Shown: positions 1-9,617 of the stretch, piece by piece
How the letters are laid out: each line of letters begins with the position of its first letter
Position numbering within the stretch: position 1 is the first letter of the stretch
Assembly (NCBI RefSeq): GCF_943914805.1
Contig: NZ_CALUDM010000004.1
Span: 1-64,000 of the forward strand
Reading direction: 5' to 3'
Source of the DNA: an uncultured Acinetobacter sp.
Lineage (GTDB): Bacteria > Pseudomonadota > Gammaproteobacteria > Pseudomonadales > Moraxellaceae
DNA length: 64,000 bases
Position numbers and translations under genes: made by a program
The notes under the pieces: generated by a model
Database searches by the model: none
The model's input: the letters and a program-made list of their open reading frames with translations, nothing else
What the model was told of the DNA's origin: nothing

Positions 1-81
1 GTAAGTGATACATAAGTATCAAAATTAATAATTATTGTGAAATTTTAAAAAGAGAACATCACAGTAACTTTGGATGTAAAT

Positions 82-1326
82 ATGGTGAAATTAAAGTGTT
101 TGATGGGTTTAATTTTAATCATATTGGCCTTTCCAAGTTATGCATTTACCTCTTCTTTAGAAAATGATCTTGCCGCATTTAATTTAATTCCAGACTTTAA
201 AATCTTATTTTACGGTAGTGCTTTTGTCATTCTCATGCAGGCGGGTTTTGCTGTTGCTGAAGGTGGTTATGAGCATAATTTAAGATCTATTTATCGTCTA
301 ATGATCAATTATATTTCCGCCATTTTAGGAACCATTTTATTTGAAATTATTTTTTCTAAACTTGCTGTTTGGGGAGTAATTGATAGTCCGAGAATTCTAA
401 ATGATATTCATGGATGGCATTGGAATTTATTATTTTTTTATATACTGATGGCAACCACAATTACCACCGTTGTTGGGAGAATTATTCCAAGTACATCATC
501 CATTTTAGTTAATTGGATTACAGGGTTAATGATTGCTATGGTGATTTTTCCGTTCTTCAGTGCGTGGGTTTGGGGGAGTTTATTTTTTGGTGACGGTTGG
601 CTTAAAGCTTTAGGATTTATTGATTTTGCAGGTTCAACCGTTGTACATTCAACCGCAGCGTGGATTGTTTTAGCTGCTTATTTGTCTTTAAAAGCTAAGT
701 ATAAACAAGAGATTATTAAAAAAGATCTAATATTTGAAGATTATAAAATTTTATCTTTGGCTTTGGCTGGTTTTGTACTTTGGTTGGCGTGGTCTGGTTT
801 AAATGTAATCTATATTTCTGCAATTCATGTTGATATTGGTATTGTCGTAATTAATGCTGTATTAGCCTTATTGGGTTCAATGGTTTCTCCGTTGCTATTT
901 CCATTATTTCTAAATCAAAAAATAATTTCATGGTCTGAATTGATTAAAGCGACTCTGGGCGGCTTGGTTGCAATAACTGCAAGTTGTGCATTTGTCAGCT
1001 CATCCTCGGCCTTTATTATTGGTTTAGTCTCAGGTTTATTAACTTTATATGCACCTCGAATTTTAGTGCGATGGATTGATTCTCGATATGTTCGAGATGT
1101 TTTAGTCGTACACGGTGTTTGTGGGGTTTGGGGAACATTGGCAGTTGCTTTTAATCACAATTCTGCGCTTGAGTTGATCGGTAAAGCGAGTTTAATCGAT
1201 CAGAGTATAGGTATTATTGTGAACTTCATTTGGAGTTTTAGCATTGCTTATGTTGTTTTTAAAAGTATTTGCTGGATAACAACAAGAAAACAAATGGCAA
1301 ATTTAGATGTCAGTTTAATCAAGTAA
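82..1326 (+). CDS. Ammonium transporter (Amt/MEP/Rh family)
   Basis: Predicted inner-membrane ammonium channel of 414 residues with about eleven hydrophobic segments. A signal-like N-terminus ending in FPSYA precedes the first channel helix, as in AmtB. The family's twin pore histidines are present: His189 in DFAGSTVVHST and His344 in VVHGVCGVWGTL. The first motif reads GSTVVHSTAAW rather than the usual GGTVVHINAG, so this is a divergent Amt branch. No glnK gene lies beside it within the window. The frame opens at a TTG at 70, but ATG at 82 directly precedes the MVKLKC signal sequence and is preferred. Transport function is inferred from family; true ammonium selectivity is not shown. Confidence 0.85.
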   Translation: MVKLKCLMGLILIILAFPSYAFTSSLENDLAAFNLIPDFKILFYGSAFVILMQAGFAVAEGGYEHNLRSIYRLMINYISAILGTILFEIIFSKLAVWGVIDSPRILNDIHGWHWNLLFFYILMATTITTVVGRIIPSTSSILVNWITGLMIAMVIFPFFSAWVWGSLFFGDGWLKALGFIDFAGSTVVHSTAAWIVLAAYLSLKAKYKQEIIKKDLIFEDYKILSLALAGFVLWLAWSGLNVIYISAIHVDIGIVVINAVLALLGSMVSPLLFPLFLNQKIISWSELIKATLGGLVAITASCAFVSSSSAFIIGLVSGLLTLYAPRILVRWIDSRYVRDVLVVHGVCGVWGTLAVAFNHNSALELIGKASLIDQSIGIIVNFIWSFSIAYVVFKSICWITTRKQMANLDVSLIK

Positions 1327-1437
1327 TTAACAAGACTAGATTGAGAAGGTTTTATGTGGACGCCAAGCCATAGAGTCAGTTTTAACAAATAAACTTATTT
1401 AGAAAAAGCTATTCATTGAAGTGCAATTTGAAGCATT

Positions 1438-1466
1438 AAAAAAGCGACTTTAAAGTCGCTTTTCTT
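1438..1466. terminator. Bidirectional intrinsic terminator between amt and rsfS
   Basis: The perfect palindrome AAAAGCGACTTTAAAGTCGC with flanking A and T runs lies between the convergent amt and rsfS genes and can end transcription in both directions. Confidence 0.8.
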
Positions 1467-1469
1467 AAA

Positions 1470-1871
1470 TTAGGCAACACTTTCAGGTGTTGTACGCCAT
1501 AAACTTTCTAAGTCATAAAATTTACGCGCGGTAGGTAACATTACATGTACTACGACTAATCCTAAATCGATTAGAATCCATTCAGCATCTCTCTCACCCT
1601 CGACACCAATTGGGCGGAAACCTGCTTTACGTGCTTCTTCAGCAACGTTGTCAGCAAGTGCTTTAACATGACGAGTAGATGTTCCGCTAGCAATAACAAT
1701 TGCGTCTGCAACGTTACTGATCGCACTTACATTTAGCTCGATTATATCTTTGGCTTTTACATCAAGTAGGGCTTCTTGTACCACTTTTAAGCAAGTGCGT
1801 ACATCTTGATTTTGGGTGTTCATTGCAAGTTCGTGAGAATTAGAAGCGCTGGGCGATGGTTCTAAATTCAT
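1470..1871 (-). CDS. rsfS: Ribosomal silencing factor RsfS
   Basis: RsfS (Iojap/DUF143 family) binds ribosomal protein L14 and blocks subunit joining when nutrients are scarce. The core is clear: VSAISNVADAIVIASGTS, then EGERDAEWILIDLG and VHVMLPTARKFYDLESLW at the C-terminus. The start is uncertain. A GTG at 1901 sits right against an AGAGG sequence, which is too close; ATG at 1871 gives 133 residues, and ATG at 1823 gives 117 residues, nearest the usual family length. It is usually linked to nadD, which is not seen here. The bidirectional terminator at 1438-1466 closes the unit. Confidence 0.9.
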   Translation of the reverse strand: MNLEPSPSASNSHELAMNTQNQDVRTCLKVVQEALLDVKAKDIIELNVSAISNVADAIVIASGTSTRHVKALADNVAEEARKAGFRPIGVEGERDAEWILIDLGLVVVHVMLPTARKFYDLESLWRTTPESVA

Positions 1872-1972
1872 AGGGTGTATATTTTCCAAACAATATCTCA
1901 CCCTCTAATATAGCGCTTTTGTTCTAAAAATTCAAATTCTAGAACGCTCAAGTCTATTTAAAGTAGATTGAC

Positions 1973-2767
1973 TCAGTAAGTGTGATTGTTAGAAAAATAT
2001 TTATCCTTCCAAGCAAATGATTGATTTGAATTGGTTTGTGGTCTGTATTCAGCAGCGATATAACCCGTGTAGCTACTTTGTTTTAACCATGTAAAAATCG
2101 ATGAGTAGTCAATTTGTGCAGTATCTGGTTCATGGCGCCCTGGACAGTCAGCAAATTGTATATGTCCAATCCAGTCTATATTTTCTTTTAAGGCAGAAAG
2201 TACATCTTCACCCATCATTGCCATGTGGTAACAATCAAACTGCATTTTTAGAGCAGAATGATGAACGGCTTCTAACATTTCTTGGGCTTGAGCAATATTT
2301 TGAATCAAAAAACGTGGCATATCTGTGCCGTTGATCATTTCAAAAAGGGGTTGAATCCCATGATCAGTCAGCATATGACATGCTAATTTCAAGTTGTTTG
2401 AGAGGGTGTTTAAGCAAGGCAATAAGTCTGCATCTTCAGGCTGTTTACCTGCCAAAATATTGACACTTGGGATATTTAGCGCATTGGCATATTCAATTGC
2501 AAGCTCAAGCGCTTGGTGAAATGCGATTTCTCGTCCTGGAATGCCTGCTAAGCCATAACCACCTTGCATTAAATCTCCCGCAGGAACATTAATCAGGCAA
2601 AGATGTAAATCATATAATTCCAGTTGGGCTTGAATATCCGCAATACTCAATTCATATGGGAACTGAATTTCAATGTTGTGAAAACCATGTGAATGAGCCA
2701 ATGCAAATCGTTCAATGAGTGGCACTTCAGTAAATATCATCGATAGGTTTACTGCGAGTTTAGTCAT
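1973..2767 (-). CDS. hyi: Hydroxypyruvate isomerase family protein
   Basis: TIM-barrel sugar-phosphate-isomerase-like protein of 264 residues, related to Hyi/OtnI, which interconvert hydroxypyruvate and tartronate semialdehyde. Visible family blocks are LINVPAGD, FEMINGTDMPRF with the metal-ligand glutamate, QFDCYHMAMM, and GHIQFADCPGRHEPDTAQI. It is the last gene of a reverse-strand set, 53 bases after a beta-hydroxyacid dehydrogenase that could reduce tartronate semialdehyde to glycerate. No glyoxylate carboligase is nearby, so the source of the substrate is unclear. Oxo-tetronate isomerase (OtnI) activity is an alternative. Confidence 0.82.
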   Translation of the reverse strand: MTKLAVNLSMIFTEVPLIERFALAHSHGFHNIEIQFPYELSIADIQAQLELYDLHLCLINVPAGDLMQGGYGLAGIPGREIAFHQALELAIEYANALNIPSVNILAGKQPEDADLLPCLNTLSNNLKLACHMLTDHGIQPLFEMINGTDMPRFLIQNIAQAQEMLEAVHHSALKMQFDCYHMAMMGEDVLSALKENIDWIGHIQFADCPGRHEPDTAQIDYSSIFTWLKQSSYTGYIAAEYRPQTNSNQSFAWKDKYFSNNHTY

Positions 2768-2820
2768 CGTAGTGCTCCTTGCTTAAGATTGACTCTATTC
2801 TCAATGTAGATGGCAATCCA

Positions 2821-3702
2821 CTATTTTTCAACTGTTTTATGTTCAACTTGCTGAATTACTGTTGCCAAATCTGATTCAGCAAAACCGTGCTGTTGATGAT
2901 CTTGTAGTTGTGTTAAGGCTTTTTTTGCAACAGGAATGTCTAAATTAAACTGTTCTGCTAGTAGAACTGCATTGTTTAAATCTTTCGATAAAGTTTGTAC
3001 TTTCCACTGAACTGGCTCAAAGCTATGCGTTGCCATACGTGGTGTTAAAATTTGAAACGGTTTAGAGTCCGCAAAACCGCCTGCTAGTGCGGGAGCAAGT
3101 AGGGTGGTGTCTACACCTGCTTGTCTGGCGAGTGCAACCGCTTCAGCGATCAATGTGCTGTTGGCTGCAACAATCAATTGATTGCAAATCTTAGTTGCTT
3201 GCCCTGTTCCTGTTTCCCCCATGCGGGTAACACGTTGCGAAAGAACATTATAAATCAGGCTTAAATCTTGAATGGTTTCAATATCGCCGCCTGCAAAAAT
3301 AACCAAAGTTCCATTTTCAGCACCTGCAGTTCCACCTGAAACAGGAGAGTCAATCCAAGTCACTTGTTTTTGTGCGGCAAGCGCTGCAAGTTGTTTGGTT
3401 TTATCTACAGATAAGCTTGAAAAATCAACAATGATTTGCGTAGGTTGCAAGTGGTCGTGAATACGATCATAGACTGCTTGTACAGCCTGATCATCTGCAA
3501 GACAGGTGAGTATAATTGGGTATTCTGCAATGTTTTCTAATTCAAGTGCATGTGCGCCCATGTCAATAAGCGGTTCACACGCACTTGCTGTTCTATTCCA
3601 AACAGCAACATCAAATCCTGCTTGCACTAAACGGGTGACCATTCGGCTTCCCATCAGTCCCATACCTAAAAATGCAATTTTACTGTTACGGTCAAAATTC
3701 AT
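2821..3702 (-). CDS. NAD(P)-dependent beta-hydroxyacid dehydrogenase (GlxR/MmsB family)
   Basis: 293-residue 6-phosphogluconate-dehydrogenase-like oxidoreductase. The N-terminus has a Rossmann motif (FLGMGLMGSRM), the substrate loop is DSPVSGGTAGAENGTL, and the catalytic lysine lies in GTGQATKICNQL. Members reduce tartronate semialdehyde (GlxR/GarR) or oxidise 3-hydroxyisobutyrate (MmsB). The adjacent hydroxypyruvate isomerase favours the former and the adjacent crotonase fits valine catabolism; sequence alone does not settle it. The frame can be read from a TTG at 3714, but ATG at 3702 leaves a normal N-terminus. Probably co-transcribed with both neighbours (24-base gap upstream). Confidence 0.83.
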   Translation of the reverse strand: MNFDRNSKIAFLGMGLMGSRMVTRLVQAGFDVAVWNRTASACEPLIDMGAHALELENIAEYPIILTCLADDQAVQAVYDRIHDHLQPTQIIVDFSSLSVDKTKQLAALAAQKQVTWIDSPVSGGTAGAENGTLVIFAGGDIETIQDLSLIYNVLSQRVTRMGETGTGQATKICNQLIVAANSTLIAEAVALARQAGVDTTLLAPALAGGFADSKPFQILTPRMATHSFEPVQWKVQTLSKDLNNAVLLAEQFNLDIPVAKKALTQLQDHQQHGFAESDLATVIQQVEHKTVEK

Positions 3703-3738
3703 TTTGCAACCCAACGCTTTTGAATAAGGTTCAATAGA

Positions 3739-4527
3739 CTATTTATATTGGCGAGGTAGGAATTGCACTTCAGGATGTTTATCCTTTTTACGTGCAATTT
3801 GACTATTTTTACCCATAAGTAATTTCAGTTGCCAAATTTTTTCTAAACGAAGTGATTTTTTTGGCTCATGTTCCATCGCATCTAAGACACGCTTTGCTGC
3901 CATAAGTGCATCAGGTGAGCGCTGTAACATTTCTTCTGCAATACTTTGGGCTTTTGCCAAAGGTGATTGATCGACATGGGTAATTAAGCCAATCTCTTTT
4001 GCATAATGACCATCAAAAATTCGAGCAGTCAAAGTGAGTTCTTTGGCTAAATCGATACCAATTACACCTTTGATTGAACGGGTTAAACCCATGTCAGGAA
4101 CCAGTCCCCAACGGCTTTCCATAATCGACATTTTAGTATCAGGGTGGGCAATGCGAATATCTGCCGCAAGTGCCAATTGCATGCCTGCACCGAAGCAAAA
4201 ACCTTCCAGTGCAGCAATAACAGGTACAGGTAGTTCTTGCCAAATTAAAAATGCTTTTTGAAATATACTTTGACCTGGTTTAATCAATTCCCAAGCAGCA
4301 TAAGCTTTATTTTTAGGGTTATTTAAATCCGCTAAATCAATACCAGCACTAAAAACATTGGCTTCACCAGTGAGAATGACACAACGAATTGAACGATCTT
4401 GTTTGATTTTTTTTGCTGTGCTGACTAATTCATGCAGCAGTGCAAAACTCATTGCGTTGCGTTTATCTGGGCGGTTGAGATAAACCGTTGCGATGCCATT
4501 ATTTTTTTCGATACGTAATAGTGCCAT
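3739..4527 (-). CDS. Enoyl-CoA hydratase/isomerase family protein
   Basis: Crotonase-fold protein of 262 residues, first gene of the reverse-strand set with the dehydrogenase and hydroxypyruvate isomerase. The oxyanion-hole segments are visible: FSAGIDL near residue 60 and FGAGMQLALAADIRIA near residue 115. The active-site region reads MESRWGLVPDMGL. The family hydrates or isomerises enoyl-CoA thioesters, but other members have different reactions, so the substrate is unknown. Its company with a beta-hydroxyacid dehydrogenase suggests short branched-chain acyl-CoA metabolism or simple co-regulation. Confidence 0.83.
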   Translation of the reverse strand: MALLRIEKNNGIATVYLNRPDKRNAMSFALLHELVSTAKKIKQDRSIRCVILTGEANVFSAGIDLADLNNPKNKAYAAWELIKPGQSIFQKAFLIWQELPVPVIAALEGFCFGAGMQLALAADIRIAHPDTKMSIMESRWGLVPDMGLTRSIKGVIGIDLAKELTLTARIFDGHYAKEIGLITHVDQSPLAKAQSIAEEMLQRSPDALMAAKRVLDAMEHEPKKSLRLEKIWQLKLLMGKNSQIARKKDKHPEVQFLPRQYK

Positions 4528-4665
4528 GAGTTAGACTCTTTTTTTCCTTAATCATCAGCATAGCATGGACTTTAAAAGAGTTGCATGACACGAGAGTCAC
4601 AGAATTTCTTTCAAAGCCATTAAAAGCGATCAGCAAAAATTGAAAATTAAAGTTTTAAGTGCAAT

Positions 4666-7479
4666 TTATGTCGCAGTAAAAATTTGTTGAGCAGCCGTTT
4701 CAACTTCGTGAATAACCAGTTGTAAGTGATCAAGGCGTTGTACGACTTCTTGAATAAACGTTTCATCGGCTTTACGACGTTCTTTTCTGAGTGTCGACAC
4801 AAATTGTTCGAACTCACCTGTAGCACGTTGCAGTTTAGGCGTGCCTACATAACGTGTTGCGCCATATAAGCGATGTAAGACATGTTCAAGCTGTGGGAAA
4901 TCTTCCAGTTCAATCAATTGCTGGATTTCATCCAATTCAGTCGGGAAGCTATCGACCAACATTTTTAATAAATCTTGAGCAAGATCTTCTTTATTGGCAG
5001 CAAGCGCTAAACTTTGTTTCCAATCTAAAATATCGGAATCAAAGGCTTCGATATAGACAGAATTTTCAACTTGTTGATGCGTTTGAATGAATGTGTCTGA
5101 AGTCCAATTGGTCAAAATCTGAATAATTTGTTCAATTTGAATAGGTTTGGTGACATAGTCATCCATACCGACTTTGAGTAGTTTTTGTTTTTCATCTGCC
5201 AAAGCATGCGCTGTTAAAGCAATAATTGGCATGCGCAGATCATCTAATGTTGATTCAAGTGAACGGATTGCACGAGTGGTATCAATACCAGACATGACAG
5301 GCATTTGAATATCCATAAAGATTAAGTCAAATGCTTTTTCATCATGGTCAATGCGATGCTGAATTAAATTTAATGCTTCTTGTCCACTTTGTGTCTTGGT
5401 GGTTTTGACATTGAGTTCGCCGAGGAGTGCTTCTAATACAATAAGATTTGGTAAGTGATCATCCACAGCTAAGATATGTAAATCACGACCTTTAAAGTCT
5501 TGATGATGTTCTTGGTCAAATACAGGCTGATTACTTAATAACTGAATCACTGAGCTACGGCTCAGTGGTTGATACAATGGACGTGCTTTGTATTCATTCA
5601 GCATATTTGGATCAAGAGCCATTTGATAGCCATATACCGCCAAATGACCTTGATAACGATTTCGAATTTCTTTTAATAAAGCTTCGGTATCACCACTATG
5701 ATCCACAATTAACCATGTATTTTCAGCCTGCTGATCCAGACTATTTAGTCGGCTAAACAGATCTAAAATAGATTGTGCTTCTGTATGTTGGACTTGGTAA
5801 TCTTCTAAATAATGACGTAATACATTGGCAGTTGCAGGGTGTGCCAAGAACGATACGACTTTCATTTCTTTAAATGATGGATGAACAATTTCTTCATCTG
5901 CATTGACAACAAACATTGCAGTGAACCAAAAAGTTGAGCCTTTTTCAGTTGGTGCACGTTCTTGATTGTCTTCAAAGCCAATTTGACCTTGCATTAAATG
6001 TACAAGTTGTTTAGAAATAGCTAAACCTAAACCTGTACCACCAAATTGGCGGGTGACCGATGCATCACCCTGTGAGAATGATTCAAAGAGTTTTTTACGA
6101 TCTGTACCGCTTAAACCAATACCGCTGTCTTGGACGCTAAAATGCAGTAAACATTGTCCAATATCATCATGTTCCATACGAACACGAACAATAATTTCAC
6201 CATCAGGAGTGAATTTGATGGCATTGGAAATTAAATTGGTCAAAATTTGCTTAAAACGTAAAGCATCGCCAATCACATATTTATGGACGTTGTCAGCAAA
6301 ATAGAACGCCATCTCAATATGTTTTTGTGCAGCCAGTGGCGACAACATATCCATGACATCAAAAATAGCTTCTTCTAAATCGAAAGGCGCCGTTTCGAGT
6401 TCTAATTTACCTGCATCAATTTTTGAGAAATCCAGTACATCATTAATCAATGCCAATAAATGAGCCGATGATTTACGAATGGTTTGTAAATACAGACTTT
6501 GATCATTACTCAAATTATCCTGACGCAACATCAAATGAATAAAGCCATCAATACTATTTAATGGTGTACGTAATTCATGACTGATATTGGCAAGAAATAC
6601 TGATTTAGCCTGATTGGATGAAATCGCTTGGTCACGTGCTTGTTTATAGGTAATGTTTTGGACTTCTAACGTGTCTAGAGTGCGACGTAAATCATCTTCA
6701 GTTTGTTCTGTATGTTCTTTGAGTTCTAAAAAGCTGAAATGTAAACGCTTTACCACATTGGCGATATCACGCTGTAATAAACGCAATTCACCTGTACTGT
6801 TGATGATCATGTGTTGATCTAAAGTATCTGCATTCAAACGTTGTAATTGCATGCGAATTTCATACATTGGTGCAATCCAACGTCGAGAATAAAAATTCAA
6901 ACACAATAACAATAAAAGTAAGGTGAATAATGCAGTCGTGATCAAGACGATCATGACACGATAATGTGCAATTTCTAAAGGTTGATTATCTAGTTCAATC
7001 ACCAACCACATATTTTTATTTTGAGTTGGATGCAGTGGATTAAGTTTTAGCCCGTAGATATTGTTATGTTTACTCGTTATTGGGCCAAAGAAAGTGTCAG
7101 TTTTGGGAATGTTAGGCCAGTCACGTTTATTTTGATAGCCAATACTTAGATGATTAACATTATTTTCATCTAAAACGGCAGCACTCAGTAAATATTTTTC
7201 ATTAAACATTTTTTGCAAAATGTTTTCAGCTTTGGCTTTTTGAGTCGGACTTTGATCAATGATACTGGTGAGTTGTTCAGTGGTGTATTGATAACGACTT
7301 AAAATCGCAATTGCTGCAAAGCGTTGTTTAGATTTTGCTGCGGCAGATGTTTCTGAGAGAACCAATGCAGTACCTACACATGCCATAATCATGATAGGTA
7401 CAAAAATCATCGCGATGAGCTGGCCATAAGCGTGATTGAGCTTTAAACGTTTAAAGAGTTTTTTATTGAAATTCGACAT
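4666..7479 (-). CDS. barA: Hybrid sensor histidine kinase BarA/GacS
   Basis: Tripartite hybrid kinase of 937 residues. In order: a membrane helix near residues 18-40, a periplasmic sensor region, a second helix near 175-195, HAMP, HisKA with phospho-accepting His301 in NISHELRTPLN, HATPase with NLISNAIKFT and glycine boxes, a degenerate receiver-like segment (about 560-660), a true receiver with Asp723 in IFMDIQMPVMSG, and an HPt domain with His869 in HRLYGATRYVG. It should phosphorylate a GacA/UvrY-type regulator that acts through small RNAs on CsrA/RsmA; no such partner is in this window. It is divergent from cysM, a conserved pairing in this genus. Confidence 0.9.
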   Translation of the reverse strand: MSNFNKKLFKRLKLNHAYGQLIAMIFVPIMIMACVGTALVLSETSAAAKSKQRFAAIAILSRYQYTTEQLTSIIDQSPTQKAKAENILQKMFNEKYLLSAAVLDENNVNHLSIGYQNKRDWPNIPKTDTFFGPITSKHNNIYGLKLNPLHPTQNKNMWLVIELDNQPLEIAHYRVMIVLITTALFTLLLLLLCLNFYSRRWIAPMYEIRMQLQRLNADTLDQHMIINSTGELRLLQRDIANVVKRLHFSFLELKEHTEQTEDDLRRTLDTLEVQNITYKQARDQAISSNQAKSVFLANISHELRTPLNSIDGFIHLMLRQDNLSNDQSLYLQTIRKSSAHLLALINDVLDFSKIDAGKLELETAPFDLEEAIFDVMDMLSPLAAQKHIEMAFYFADNVHKYVIGDALRFKQILTNLISNAIKFTPDGEIIVRVRMEHDDIGQCLLHFSVQDSGIGLSGTDRKKLFESFSQGDASVTRQFGGTGLGLAISKQLVHLMQGQIGFEDNQERAPTEKGSTFWFTAMFVVNADEEIVHPSFKEMKVVSFLAHPATANVLRHYLEDYQVQHTEAQSILDLFSRLNSLDQQAENTWLIVDHSGDTEALLKEIRNRYQGHLAVYGYQMALDPNMLNEYKARPLYQPLSRSSVIQLLSNQPVFDQEHHQDFKGRDLHILAVDDHLPNLIVLEALLGELNVKTTKTQSGQEALNLIQHRIDHDEKAFDLIFMDIQMPVMSGIDTTRAIRSLESTLDDLRMPIIALTAHALADEKQKLLKVGMDDYVTKPIQIEQIIQILTNWTSDTFIQTHQQVENSVYIEAFDSDILDWKQSLALAANKEDLAQDLLKMLVDSFPTELDEIQQLIELEDFPQLEHVLHRLYGATRYVGTPKLQRATGEFEQFVSTLRKERRKADETFIQEVVQRLDHLQLVIHEVETAAQQIFTAT

Positions 7480-7790
7480 GGTTCCAGCAACTCATTCCCC
7501 ATGCGAAGGATATTAACATGCTTTATTCATCCCGTATGACAATATGATTAAAAAACTTTTGAGTTGAGAATGGTTATGCTTATTAAAAGATAAGGTTATC
7601 ATTTCTAATGCTAAGCTATTCAATTATGATCTTATCTGATTAATTTTATTGAATTAAAATTTTTTGCTTATTTGCTTGGGCATTTTCAAGATCGACAGGG
7701 CTTGAGCATTGTTCGCTAAATGAACTTGAAAGATGTGCAGTCAGCCACTTTTTTTCATACAATACGTCCACCTCAATATAGGTGCAATTC
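7480..7790. other. Intergenic region between barA and cysM
   Basis: AT-rich 311-base spacer between divergent genes that must hold both promoters. A TACAAT hexamer at 7758-7763 is a possible -10 box for cysM, but no good -35 stands at the right distance. AGGTG at 7780-7784 is the cysM ribosome-binding site and decides ATG 7791 over the GTG at 7782. I see no RNA gene or reading frame. Confidence 0.4.
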
Positions 7791-8714
7791 ATGAGTAATA
7801 CACAACCTGATTTCTTAGCCGATGATTTTTTATTAGACCATTATGTAGGAAAAACGCCTTTAGTGCGTTTACAGCGTTTGGCAAGTCATACTCAAGCAAC
7901 AGTATTGGCAAAACTAGAAGGCAATAATCCTGCTGGTTCTGTAAAAGACCGCCCTGCATATAATATGATCATGAAAGCTGAAAAACGTGGTCAGATTAAA
8001 CCAGGCGATACTTTGATTGAAGCGACAAGTGGAAATACAGGAATTGCATTGGCAATGGTTGCAGCCATGCGTGGCTATAAAATGAAGCTCATCATGCCTG
8101 GGAATTCTAGCCAAGAACGTAAAGATGCGATGCGTGCTTATGGTGCTGAATTGATTGAAGCACCCAATATGGAAGCAGCTCGTGACATGGCTTTACAAAT
8201 GCAGGCTAAAGGTCAAGGTTTGGTATTAAATCAGTTTGGAAATCCTGATAATGTTGAAGCACATTATCTAACCACGGGCCCTGAAATTTGGCAGCAAACT
8301 GGTGGTAAAATTACTCATTTTGTGAGTGCTATGGGCACAACTGGCACGATCATGGGGATTTCTAAATATTTAAAAGAACAAAATCCTGATATTCAAATTG
8401 TGGGTTTGCAACCTTCTGAAGGTTCAAATATTGCAGGAATCCGTCGTTGGCCTCAAGAATATTTACCAACGATTTTTGATCCTAAACGTGTCGATCGTAT
8501 TATGGATATTCCTCAAATTGAAGCTGAAAAAACGGCACGTCGTTTAGCACGTCAAGAGGGAATCAGTGCAGGAACGTCTTCTGGTGGTGCAGTTTGGGCA
8601 TCGGTTAAACTGGCTGAAGAAAACCCAGATGCTGTGATCGTTTGTATCGTTTGCGATCGTGGTGACCGTTATTTGTCGACAGGATTGTTCTCTGTGGATG
8701 ATGCTGATTCATAA
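7791..8714 (+). CDS. cysM: Cysteine synthase B (O-acetylserine sulfhydrylase)
   Basis: PLP enzyme of 307 residues that makes cysteine from O-acetylserine and sulfide or thiosulfate. The cofactor lysine is Lys52 in NNPAGSVKDRPA, the CysM-type version of the motif; the substrate loop is EATSGNTGIALA, and the phosphate-binding glycines and GTSSGG segment follow. The frame extends to a GTG at 7782, but AGGTG there is the ribosome-binding site for ATG 7791. A downstream 73-base gap separates it from the exonuclease gene, so the run cysM-exonuclease-rlmD-relA may be partly co-transcribed. Confidence 0.94.
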   Translation: MSNTQPDFLADDFLLDHYVGKTPLVRLQRLASHTQATVLAKLEGNNPAGSVKDRPAYNMIMKAEKRGQIKPGDTLIEATSGNTGIALAMVAAMRGYKMKLIMPGNSSQERKDAMRAYGAELIEAPNMEAARDMALQMQAKGQGLVLNQFGNPDNVEAHYLTTGPEIWQQTGGKITHFVSAMGTTGTIMGISKYLKEQNPDIQIVGLQPSEGSNIAGIRRWPQEYLPTIFDPKRVDRIMDIPQIEAEKTARRLARQEGISAGTSSGGAVWASVKLAEENPDAVIVCIVCDRGDRYLSTGLFSVDDADS

Positions 8715-8787
8715 CTGATTCATCATAAGTCATCTATAACAATGATGATAATCGGCTTCTATTTTTAGCCTTAGAGTAAATTTATTT

Positions 8788-9609
8788 ATGCGCCTTCCCG
8801 TTTTAGTGTTTGATATTGAAACCCTGACTGATCTTAAATCAGGGGCGCATTTATATGGTTTAGATTTGCCTGAAGCAGATTTAGAGCAAGCTTTGGCAAA
8901 ATTACGCCGTCAAGAATCAGGCATGGATTTTCAACGCCTCGCTTTGCATGAAATTGTATGTATCTCAGGTCTATGGCTAGATGAAAATGGTTCAATGAAA
9001 CTGTTTTCATTCAGTCGTGAGCATTATTCAGAAGCAGAAATTCTACAAAAGTTTTTATCTATTTTCGATAAACGTCATCCAACCTTAGTGAGTTGGAATG
9101 GTTCGCAATTTGATATTCCTGTGATCTTATTTCGTGCCATGTATCATGGACTTTCTGCACCAAGTTTGTTCGATCAGGGTGAGATTGATACGCAAAAAAG
9201 GTATAATAACTATCAGAACCGTTACCACACTCGTCATGTTGATTTGATGGATGTCATGGCAATGTTCAACGGACGACATTTTCAGAAGTTGGATGATGCT
9301 GCTCATTTACTGGGTTATCCCGGTAAGCGTGGTATTTCAGGTTATTTTGTTCCTGAATATGTGAAAACTCAGCAATGGTTGGCACTCACCAGTTATTGCG
9401 AAGGTGATGTGCTAAATACTTGGTTGATTTATTTAAGATGGTCGCTGCTCAAAGGACAAGTGTCTTTGAATGATCATCGACTGTGGATTCAAGCGACGAT
9501 TCATTATTTACAGGGGCAACCGCAACAGCTAGAGTTTTTGAATGTTTGGCGTGAAACTTCACAACGGACAGATTTTACTGCTTCAGATTTTTCTTCTCTT
9601 CCCAATTAG
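8788..9609 (+). CDS. Predicted PolB-like 3'-5' exonuclease
   Basis: 273-residue member of the PolB-like exonuclease 2 family (DEDDy type, RNase H fold). The three exonuclease motifs are readable: Exo I with Asp9 and Glu11 in FDIETL, Exo II in [12 protein letters not shown], and Exo III in [11 protein letters not shown] with the family's tyrosine and aspartate. No polymerase domain follows, so it is a free-standing exonuclease of unproved substrate. The gene for the rRNA methyltransferase RlmD starts 8 bases after its stop, which indicates translational coupling and a possible RNA-related job. Confidence 0.82.
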   Translation: MRLPVLVFDIETLTDLKSGAHLYGLDLPEADLEQALAKLRRQESGMDFQRLALHEIVCISGLWLDENGSMKLFSFSREHYSEAEILQKFLSIFDKRHPTLVSWNGSQFDIPVILFRAMYHGLSAPSLFDQGEIDTQKRYNNYQNRYHTRHVDLMDVMAMFNGRHFQKLDDAAHLLGYPGKRGISGYFVPEYVKTQQWLALTSYCEGDVLNTWLIYLRWSLLKGQVSLNDHRLWIQATIHYLQGQPQQLEFLNVWRETSQRTDFTASDFSSLPN

Positions 9610-9617
9610 GTATTCCT

